A DNA stretch of 64,000 nucleotides from Planctomycetaceae bacterium. Lineage in GTDB: Bacteria; Planctomycetota; Planctomycetia; Pirellulales; Pirellulaceae. The first letter of the stretch is position 1; every line of letters starts with the position of its first letter. The translations under genes were made by a program, and so were the position numbers. Of this stretch, positions 38,501 to 44,279 are shown one piece after another. Under the pieces are notes generated by a model. It was not told the DNA's origin and made no database searches. It saw only the letters and a list, made by a program, of their open reading frames with translations. The stretch is from NCBI GenBank assembly GCA_012959465.1, contig DUDC01000262.1, forward strand, positions 1 to 64,000, in the 5' to 3' direction.

Positions 38501-39420
38501 GACAGCAATTGGGAGTTGCCGAAGAAGCGGGGCCTGTGGAGTTGGCCGACGACCAATGGACGCGCGATGGGATTACCCAGTGGGATTTCGAACATTTGCC
38601 TTCAAAGGTGCAGATTCGGCGAGCTGGTGTTTCGATAACCGGCTACCCCACTCTGATCGATCGAGGCGCGTCGGTGGACTTGCGATTGTTGGACCGACAT
38701 GAAGAAGCCGTCATGTTGCATCGATCTGGGTTACGGCGACTCGTGGTTCTTGATCAACTTCGGTCGTTGAAGGAACAAGTCAAGTGGTTGCCGGGCATCG
38801 AGAACATGCGGCTCTTCTCCGGCTCCCTGCCGTCGACAAGATCGCTAGACGATGTGTTGATTGACTGGTTGGCGGATCGAGCGTTCTGCGAACAGTCCAA
38901 CCCTGATTCCAACGAGGGTTATCGCCGTTGGATCAAGAGTGGCCGGCAACGAGTCGATTTGGCCGTGCAAGATCTCTGCCAGTTCGCTGGCAGGTTACTG
39001 AAAAACTACCACCGTGCAGCCATCTCGCTGGACAAGTCATCAGCATCGTCGTGGGCCGATAGCGTGACCGACATGCGAACTCAGTTGCAGCACCTGCTGA
39101 TTGCTGACTTTTGGTGTGCCGTCCCTTTTCAATGGTTGCAACATTTTCCGCGGTACTTGGCCGGCATCGCCCGCCGTATCGATAAGCTGAGCGGCAATTT
39201 GGAACGGGATCGAGTGAACAGCGCCACGATCGCTGAATTCGACGAACGATGGCGAGAAGCGGAGCGGAGCGAACAGACGATGAACTGCGAGTTGCTACAG
39301 TTCCGTTACCTGGTAGAAGAACTCCGGATCTCACTTTTCGCACAGGACCTGGGTACGGCGATGTCCGTCTCGCCGCAACGGCTAGAAAAACAGTGGACGC
39401 AAGTTCAACGGACGTTGTAA
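35551..39420 (+). CDS. hrpA: ATP-dependent RNA helicase HrpA
   Basis: 1289 residues, like E. coli HrpA (1300). Walker A GETGSGKST lies at 92-100, DEAH at 189-192, TSATID near 220, then the helicase C motif (QRMGRCGRLGPG), HA2 and OB-fold regions and the long C-terminal DUF3418. DEAH-box helicases of this type act on mRNA and help to rescue stalled ribosomes. The start is a GTG at 35551 with no clear ribosome binding site; an ATG at 35587 (MLMDRFQLRRWRKRL) is possible. It ends the run gyrA-gmd-ugd-hrpA. Confidence 0.95.
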   Translation: MSETSRRSIDETMLMDRFQLRRWRKRLQKSKSPATEEDWREFHEAVASSADLRDRRAAHRPRIEFDASLPISARVQEISETVRRHQVVVVCGETGSGKSTQLPKICLQLGRGIEGLIGHTQPRRIAARTIASRLAQEVNTPLGDLVGYKVRFTDETKPTTLIKLMTDGMLLAETPKDRFLEQYDTLILDEAHERSLNVDFLLGYIKRLLPKRPDLRIIITSATIDVDRFSRHFSTPSGPAPVIEVSGRMYPVEVRWRPPHNEEAVDWQRAIHDTAVEAMRAGAGDILVFLPTERDIRETAKRLRGLREGRETPIILPLYARLSIADQNKVFQPNSSKRRIVLATNVAESSLTVPNITYVIDTGTARLSRYSPRSKVQHLPIERVSQASANQRMGRCGRLGPGVCFRLYSEEDYVTREAFTPPEIRRTNLASVILQTMALRLGSIDAFPFLDTPQPEKIRDGYKTLYELGAIDDRRELTRLGKQLARMPVDPRIGRMILAADEQDCLTEMLVIASALELHDPRERPPERQQAADAAHARFQHPRSDFMSFLSLWDFHRKLKSDLSWSRLRRACAQSFLNYNRLREWGDVHRQLQQLTDQAGMRRRARRDDYDAIHRALLTGLLSNVAMKGDKHQYTGAGGNKFFLWPGSGLFEKKPAWTVAAELVETTKPYLRTVAEINVDWLEPLAEHLVKYSYSEPHWSKKRAQAMAYEKVTLFGLPIVAKRHIPLAAVDGQEARRLLIEFGLAGGELPTRAAFLQHNLRLVAEIEAQGAKQRDRELVIEPWLIEQFYDRVLPDDVVDPKSLDRWRRMVESDNPNVLKMTASDVLGDVDLGQVDDKDFPNAIEMPQTAVPIEYLYEPGDDADGLSLDVPREGLSQLSERRLSWLVPGMLDQKVLALIKSLPKRLRRNFVPAQDVATAMASDLEFGVGSIEQALSKALSRHCGEPIHVGDFQHEKISHHLRIHIRVLDEKGQTVAAGRDLDQLRQQLGVAEEAGPVELADDQWTRDGITQWDFEHLPSKVQIRRAGVSITGYPTLIDRGASVDLRLLDRHEEAVMLHRSGLRRLVVLDQLRSLKEQVKWLPGIENMRLFSGSLPSTRSLDDVLIDWLADRAFCEQSNPDSNEGYRRWIKSGRQRVDLAVQDLCQFAGRLLKNYHRAAISLDKSSASSWADSVTDMRTQLQHLLIADFWCAVPFQWLQHFPRYLAGIARRIDKLSGNLERDRVNSATIAEFDERWREAERSEQTMNCELLQFRYLVEELRISLFAQDLGTAMSVSPQRLEKQWTQVQRTL

Positions 39421-39455
39421 AGTGGCACTGGCTTTGCCGTCAATCGGCAGATGCC

Positions 39456-39490
39456 AAATCAGCCGGCACGCGCTAGCTAGCGTCCGGTTC
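39456..39490 (+). repeat. Dispersed repeat, family C
   Basis: GCCGGCACGCGCTAGCTAGC followed by GTCCGGTTC. This is the best-conserved copy of the family also seen at 29732 and 51759. A truncated copy (CCGGCACGCGCTAG, 41064-41077) supplies the stop codon of the hydrolase/peptidase gene on the minus strand. Confidence 0.75.
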
Positions 39491-39564
39491 AGGACACGGG
39501 CGGAGCCAGCGATACAAGCACGCAGCGCCAGCTTACGAGTTCGGTTTTTTGGGATTGGAACTGT

Positions 39565-39793
39565 TCATGAATCGTTGGGTTGGGTTTGAGAATCACCTTC
39601 TGGTAACAACAATTGTTTCAATTTGGACCGAGCGACTCCCAACGTGGCGGAAACATTTCCGATATCGATATCCAGCATCTGTAACTTCGCCGCAATGTCG
39701 CGCCATCGTCTCGTCTCGGGTTCCTAATAGTAAGACGCGTACCTGCGACGAGTCTAAAAGAGAAAACAACCGAGTGGCAAAGTTCTGATCTAT
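39565..39793 (-). pseudogene. Possible decayed gene, sigma-70 region 4-like C-terminus
   Basis: On the minus strand, 39723 down to 39565 reads RRWRDIAAKLQMLDIDIGNV then SATLGVARSKLKQLLLPEGD and stops. A neighbouring frame upstream (39793 to about 39705) reads FATRLFSLLDSSQVRVLLLG. Joined by a frameshift near 39705-39712, the two resemble the helix-turn-helix end of an ECF sigma factor (region 4). There is no start codon context, and the upstream part is missing, so it would be a fragment. The resemblance is by eye only and may be chance. Confidence 0.3.
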
Positions 39794-39926
39794 TTAGCCA
39801 GTACGCGGGCGAATTGGGCTGGGATTCGGATGAGCAAGCTCAATGTGTCACTGGCTCTGCCCGATAGTGTCCGGTAAATACGGGCCAAGGGCCGCCGGGT
39901 CGTTGGTCCACGGAGATTCATCGGAG

Positions 39927-39962
39927 ATTTGTCATTAGTTATTTGTCAATTCTCATGTGTCA
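39927..39962 (+). repeat. Dispersed repeat, family D (TTTGTCATTAGTTATTTGTC)
   Basis: A 36-base AT-rich unit, made of repeated TTGTCATT/TTGTCAAT words. Close copies are at 53641-53676 (same orientation) and 53770-53805 (inverted). Confidence 0.75.
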
Positions 39963-40035
39963 AGAAAGGAAGATGTGCATTGGGAGGCTCGGCTCCTTCG
40001 CCGCGCGAGTCATCACGGATGTACTTGGTTCGAAT

Positions 40036-40083
40036 CAGTTCTAGAAAAGCGGTGACAAGTCACCGCACTCCAAACGTTGGAGT
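40036..40083 (+). repeat. Dispersed double-hairpin repeat, family A
   Basis: CAGTTCTAGAAAA leader, then the perfect hairpin GCGGTGAC-aa-GTCACCGC (40049-40066), then ACTCCAA-acg-TTGGAGT (40067-40083). It is almost identical to 44218-44267, including the leader, so the whole unit of about 50 bases is mobile or duplicated. Confidence 0.82.
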
Positions 40084-40157
40084 GCTCCGGCTTGTCGGCC
40101 GGACTCTAAACTCATCCGTTGAAACTGTGAAAAAACCGACGCACAATGCGCGATTCG

Positions 40158-41039
40158 TCAACCGGCAAACGGGACGCACGGGTAACCGGCCACTCCAACG
40201 CTTGCGCGAAAGACCCCTCCGGCAAGAGGTTGCTTGGCGAGGGCTTCGTCGGACAGTCCTGTTCTTGCCGAGGTGATATACAGGTCGGTGTAGTTCGGTC
40301 CACCAAAACAACACGACGTAATCCTCTCGGCTGGCATCGCGATTCGTCCGACCATCTCACCCGTGTTGGGATTCCACCGAGTAACGGAACTGCCACCCCA
40401 CATTCCAAGCCACAGCATTCCCTCACGGTCGATGGTCATTCCATCAGGTTTTCCGATCTGCTCGGGAACCTCAATGATCGTCTCTCGATTGCAAATATTG
40501 CCGGATTCCGCGTCGTAATCGAAACGATCAACTCGCCTCAGCGGCGTGTCGATAAAGTAAAACGTCGATTCGTCCTCACTCCACGCCAATCCGTTGGACG
40601 TCGAGACACCTTCCAATTTTCGCTCGACCTGGCATTGGGCGTCCAACGCATAGAGGTTCGCTGCTCCCGGTGTGCGATCGTACGATATCGAACCGGCCCA
40701 AAATCGACCGCGCGGATCACACTTCCCATCGTTAAACCGATTTCGTGGGAAAGCGGACTCTGGATCTACGATCGATGTTGTCTCTCCGGATTCCAAATCA
40801 ACACGAACAAATCCATCGAAAGTGGCCGCCAGCAGATCGCACTTCGTCGTGGGAACCACGACGCCGACATGACTCGTCAATTGAATGAAGCGGTTCTGGC
40901 AAGTCGCCAAATCGAGGATTCCGATTCGTGACTGCTCAATGTCGACCCACAACAAGGATGCCGACTCCTCCAACCAACTGGGTGCTTCGCCCAGTGTTGC
41001 TTTCGCATCCAAAATACACTCGCACGACCATTTTTGCAT
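40158..41039 (-). CDS. SMP-30/gluconolactonase family protein
   Basis: 293 residues from the ATG at 41039, which follows GAGG by 8 bases. It is a six-bladed propeller of the SMP-30 family: LGEAPSWLEESASLLWVDI at the start (metal-binding Glu), NRFNDGKCDPRGRFWAGSI (Asn and the Asp region), STSNGLAWSEDESTFYFID (second Asn) and KPDGMTIDREGMLWLGMWGG (Asp). Family members are calcium or zinc lactonases acting on sugar lactones. No sugar catabolic genes are next to it, so the substrate is open. Confidence 0.92.
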   Translation of the reverse strand: MQKWSCECILDAKATLGEAPSWLEESASLLWVDIEQSRIGILDLATCQNRFIQLTSHVGVVVPTTKCDLLAATFDGFVRVDLESGETTSIVDPESAFPRNRFNDGKCDPRGRFWAGSISYDRTPGAANLYALDAQCQVERKLEGVSTSNGLAWSEDESTFYFIDTPLRRVDRFDYDAESGNICNRETIIEVPEQIGKPDGMTIDREGMLWLGMWGGSSVTRWNPNTGEMVGRIAMPAERITSCCFGGPNYTDLYITSARTGLSDEALAKQPLAGGVFRASVGVAGYPCVPFAG

Positions 41040-41073
41040 CACACTTTCCTCGACCAAAGATCACCGGCACGCG

Positions 41074-43359
41074 CTAGTTATCAGCCGCCATCGCACCGTG
41101 TTTTCTGCAAATTGCTTCCAGTTTTCCAGGGTCGATCGCCTCCACACGGTGCCCTTCGTGCCCGGTCATTGAAGTCGCCTGGAGCAGGCTGTTGATAACG
41201 GCCTCTTCGGTGGCATCGCGAACCGCCTGGAACAGTGGTGACATTTGATCGTCGCGCAGATTCGGTACGGTCTCCAGCGGGTCGTCGGTTTGATAGGGTG
41301 TACGCAAACCTGGGTGGGTGGAAAACGCCAACACGTAGTCACCACTTCCGTGAGTGATCGGGGATCCAACGGCCGCCAGTCCCAATGGGGCACGTCGAGC
41401 GAGCCGTTTCAATCGGCGAGCATCGAGAGGTGCGTCTGTAGCAACAATCACGATGCATGAACCGTGTTCATGCTCTGTCAGCGCATCTTTCAGGTAAAAC
41501 CGACCCAATTCTCTACCCACCGGAACTCCCGCGACGGTGAGTGATCCGCCAAAATTTGTCTGTACCAACACTCCCACGATGTAACCACCCAATTTTTCCG
41601 GCAGTCTTCGTGATGAACTGCCGATGCCGCTCTTCCAGCCCATACAACGGACGCCGGTACCTGCCCCGATACAGCCTTCGCTGACCGGTCCGGCATGTGC
41701 TGATTGCAATGCCGCACGAAAATCGTCGACGGTAAGACGCCGCTGTCTGATATCGTTGAGATATCCGTCATTACATTCGCCGACCACAGGATTGACTGAT
41801 CGCACATCCGCATTCTCCGCTTGACCGAGTGTCCAGCCGACCAGGGCGTCGGCCGCCGAAAATGTGCTGAGAGTGTTGGTTAACAGAATGGGTGTTTCCA
41901 AGACACCGAGTTCCTCGATCTGAGTTGTGCCAACAAACTTCCCAAAGCCGTTGGCAACGTGCACGGCCGCTGGGACCTTTTGCCTAAAGAGATTGCCGCC
42001 ATGGGGTACAATTGCCGTAACTCCCGTGCGGATGCCGGTCCCGGCTACCAGCGTACGGTGTCCGACCAAAACACCGCGAACATCGGTCAGTGAGTTGGTT
42101 GCGCCGGTCGGTAGTGGACCGATCGCCATCCCCAAGTCGCGCAGCCGCGGTCGAAGCTTGTCATCTGAATCGGCCGATTCGTCACAGGCCGATAGGACGG
42201 CATTGTAGAACTTCCTTCCCGGATTATTCGCGCCTGGACTCTGTGTGAATACGAGCACAATAAGTTGACGCTGGGGATCGATCCAAGCCATCGTGCCATC
42301 GGAACCGGAGTGGGAAAAAACCGAGCGACGATTAACCGCCCATCCCAAGCCATAAAACGAGCTCCGGTTATCTCGATCGGCTGGCGCGAACGCCGATGTT
42401 GTCTGTCGACGAATGGCCTCTTTCACACTCGAATCCGTCAAGATCCTCTTTCCGCCGTACACGCCCCCATTGAGATACATCTGGCAAAAAGTAGCGTAGT
42501 CGCCCGTGCAACAAATCATGCCGCCTGAGGCACGGACGATCGGCCAATCCGGCCCGTCCTCGGGGCGCCACCGCACGATGCGGCGGTCATTTTTCCAAGC
42601 GTAGACAAGCGCCATTCTCTCTTTAGGCGCATCGGATTCATGGTTCCATGAATCGTTCATGGCCAACGGCAGATAGATCGACTCGCGAAGATGGTTTTTC
42701 AACGGTTGCCGAGACACGACTTCCACCAATCGACCCAACACCTGAAAGCCGGCGTTGTTATAGCTGTAGCTCGTCCCTGGCGCGTATTCGATCCCGATAC
42801 CGGCAAACCGATCCACCTCCGCCTCAAGCGAAGGGGCACTGGAATGTTCGGCTTTCGTCAGCAGCGGCCGAAGAAAGACGCCGGAGATTCGCAGTCCGCT
42901 GGTGTGGCTGAGAAGTTGGCGGATAGTGACCTTCGAGTTGGAGCCCCGCTGCCAGCTGGGAATGTACTTCCCGATTGGATCGTCCAAACTAAGCAAGCCT
43001 TGATCGACTAGGCGCAGGATTGCCGTCGCGATGACCGGCTTCGTGTTGGAGGCCATCTTGAACAGCGTATCTTTCTGCATGGCGACTCGATCTTCCGCGT
43101 TGCTCCAGCCGTGTGGCTGGTGCAAAACGATTTTTCCTTTTCGGGCCACGAGAAGAACTGCGCCGTGAATCTCGGCTTGCTCTATCGATTTTCGGACAAT
43201 TTCGACGGCTGCGTCCAGCCCTTTTGCAGACATGCCTACGTCGGCAGGTTGCCCGGCGGTTAACACTCGGTCGTCCGCTCGTAACTTCGTGCCACCATCC
43301 AGCGCGAGCCCTAATATCATGAGTACGAGAGTGGTACGATGTTGTTGCATTGACTTCAT
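41074..43359 (-). CDS. Secreted fusion: beta-lactamase-type serine hydrolase plus P1 (DmpA) peptidase
   Basis: 761 residues from the ATG at 43359, which begins a signal peptide (TTLVLMILGLALDGGTKLRA). The N-terminal half is a class C beta-lactamase/esterase: catalytic SNTK in MASNTKPVIA, YNN in SYSYNNAGFQ and HSGSDG near 360. The C-terminal half is a P1 family L-aminopeptidase/D-Ala-esterase: LTDVRGVLVGHRT, NPVVGECNDGYLND and the self-cleavage region VLVQTNFGGSLTVAGVPVG. Both halves could attack peptides with D-amino acids, for example from peptidoglycan, which is inference. The frame is open to 43488, but that extension runs through the terminator hairpin and lacks a signal sequence. The stop TAG is part of a family C repeat. 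Confidence 0.85.
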   Translation of the reverse strand: MKSMQQHRTTLVLMILGLALDGGTKLRADDRVLTAGQPADVGMSAKGLDAAVEIVRKSIEQAEIHGAVLLVARKGKIVLHQPHGWSNAEDRVAMQKDTLFKMASNTKPVIATAILRLVDQGLLSLDDPIGKYIPSWQRGSNSKVTIRQLLSHTSGLRISGVFLRPLLTKAEHSSAPSLEAEVDRFAGIGIEYAPGTSYSYNNAGFQVLGRLVEVVSRQPLKNHLRESIYLPLAMNDSWNHESDAPKERMALVYAWKNDRRIVRWRPEDGPDWPIVRASGGMICCTGDYATFCQMYLNGGVYGGKRILTDSSVKEAIRRQTTSAFAPADRDNRSSFYGLGWAVNRRSVFSHSGSDGTMAWIDPQRQLIVLVFTQSPGANNPGRKFYNAVLSACDESADSDDKLRPRLRDLGMAIGPLPTGATNSLTDVRGVLVGHRTLVAGTGIRTGVTAIVPHGGNLFRQKVPAAVHVANGFGKFVGTTQIEELGVLETPILLTNTLSTFSAADALVGWTLGQAENADVRSVNPVVGECNDGYLNDIRQRRLTVDDFRAALQSAHAGPVSEGCIGAGTGVRCMGWKSGIGSSSRRLPEKLGGYIVGVLVQTNFGGSLTVAGVPVGRELGRFYLKDALTEHEHGSCIVIVATDAPLDARRLKRLARRAPLGLAAVGSPITHGSGDYVLAFSTHPGLRTPYQTDDPLETVPNLRDDQMSPLFQAVRDATEEAVINSLLQATSMTGHEGHRVEAIDPGKLEAICRKHGAMAADN

Positions 43360-43424
43360 GAGCTGTGACTTGATGGGCCGAAGAGGTTGAGAATGCAGAC
43401 ACAGAATACTGTCGGATTGTTCAA

Positions 43425-43460
43425 TAATGAAGCCCGGCTTGAACAAGCCGGGCTTCATTA
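43425..43460 (-). terminator. Strong hairpin terminator after the peroxiredoxin gene
   Basis: A perfect 16-bp stem (TAATGAAGCCCGGCTT, loop GAAC/GTTC, then AAGCCGGGCTTCATTA), GC-rich in the loop-side half. On the minus strand it is followed by TTGAAC. It lies 32 bases past the peroxiredoxin stop (43492) and before the next minus-strand gene, so it most likely ends the peroxiredoxin transcript at its true end. It is AT-symmetrical and could act on both strands. Confidence 0.8.
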
Positions 43461-43491
43461 TGAATACTCTTGAGGGTACCGGCGACACGCA

Positions 43492-44094
43492 CTATTTGGC
43501 GGGAACGCCAAGCGATTTCAGTTTGGCGGCAACGTCCGTACCGTGCGTTTTTGGCGAGACCTTCTTATCGATAGCCGAGATCTTTCCGTCGATACCGATG
43601 TAGAACGTCCAGCGTTCTGGAACACTGCGCCCCTCGTGGACCACACCGAACGCGGAAGCCGTCTTCTTCGACGGATCGCTGAGTATGGGATAGTCCAACT
43701 TCAGTGCTTTCGCGTACTTGGTGTTCGTTTCTTCCGTATCGCAACTGGCGGTGAAGAACTTGACATCGAACTTATCCAGACCCGAACCTTTTGAGGCCGT
43801 GACTTCAAATTTCCGACCGCGAGGCATTAATACGGTGAACGGGGATTTCACTTCGCTGGCACGCAGCGAGTTGCATTGAACCGTTCAGCCACCCGTGAAC
43901 GCTTTCGGGAACCAAGCAATGACAACCGCCTGCTTATCGCGAAATTCGGATAATTTGTATGTCTTGCCATCGCTTCCCTGCAATTTGAAGTCGGGTGCGA
44001 CATCGCCAACTTTGACTTCGGCATTGGCAACGGTTGCAATCGCTAGCATGACGGCCATCGACAACCCTGCGATCGCTCGCTGTTGAAACCTCAT
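43492..44094 (-). CDS. Peroxiredoxin (AhpC/TSA family) with in-frame UGA at the peroxidatic Cys position; candidate selenoprotein
   Basis: The ATG at 44094 follows AGGAG by about 8 bases and starts a signal peptide (AGLSMAVMLAIATVANA). The thioredoxin-fold domain follows: VKVGDVAPDFKLQGSDGKTY, then VVIAWFPKAFTGG. The next codon, residue 70, is TGA (43885-43887). In the same frame the sequence goes on as TVQCNSLRASE and keeps the family pattern to the stop at 43492: FDVKFFTASCDTEE, DYPILSDPSKKTASAFGVV and RWTFYIGIDGKISAIDK. The family has Cys at residue 70 (FTGGCT..C), so UGA replaces the peroxidatic Cys exactly, with the resolving-type Cys at 74 kept. A SECIS-like hairpin follows. Total 200 residues. 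About 20 residues after SLRASE are more than I expect for the family. It is either a selenocysteine enzyme or a recent nonsense mutant. Confidence 0.8.
43850..43871 (-). promoter_or_regulatory. SECIS-like hairpin after the in-frame UGA
   Basis: On the minus strand, 13 bases after UGA, the RNA ACUCGCUG-CGUGC-CAGCGAAGU can fold: a perfect 6-bp stem UCGCUG/CAGCGA, extended by C-G and A-U across one bulged A, with loop CGUGC. Bacterial SECIS elements are short hairpins just after the UGA, with G and U in the apical loop about 16-37 bases downstream; here the loop GU is at 23-24. SelB would bind this loop. A hairpin of this strength can also arise by chance. Confidence 0.6.
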
Positions 44095-44217
44095 GGTTCG
44101 TCTCTCCTGGGGTGGGAATGTGTCGGAGGGGTCTGTGTGTAATCCCCTAGCGTAACACGGGCCGCCGCACACATCCACCTACTGACAGACGAGAATGGTC
44201 GTCTTTCAAGTTACGTT

Positions 44218-44267
44218 CAGTTCTAAAAAAGAGCGGTGACAAGTCACCGCACTCCAAACATTGGAGT
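44218..44267 (+). repeat. Dispersed double-hairpin repeat, family A, second full copy
   Basis: CAGTTCTAAAAAA leader, GCGGTGAC-aa-GTCACCGC hairpin and ACTCCAA-aca-TTGGAGT hairpin. Compare 40036-40083. It lies between the peroxiredoxin promoter region and the stop of the symporter gene. Confidence 0.82.
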
Positions 44268-44279
44268 TCGCCAGCGTAG

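Larger units (their letters stand above)
39421..40157. other. Repeat-rich intergenic region
   Basis: 737 bases without an intact gene. It contains a GTGGCACTGGCTTTGCC motif (39422) whose relatives occur at 39845 and, inverted, at 51886; a family C repeat (39456-39490); a possible decayed gene (39565-39793, minus); a family D repeat (39927-39962); and a family A double hairpin (40036-40083). It looks like a landing zone for small repeats. Confidence 0.7.

Noticed and set aside
39549-39788. 79-codon plus-strand frame
   Set aside because: Arg/Thr-rich, no start signal, and it lies opposite the more plausible minus-strand remnant.
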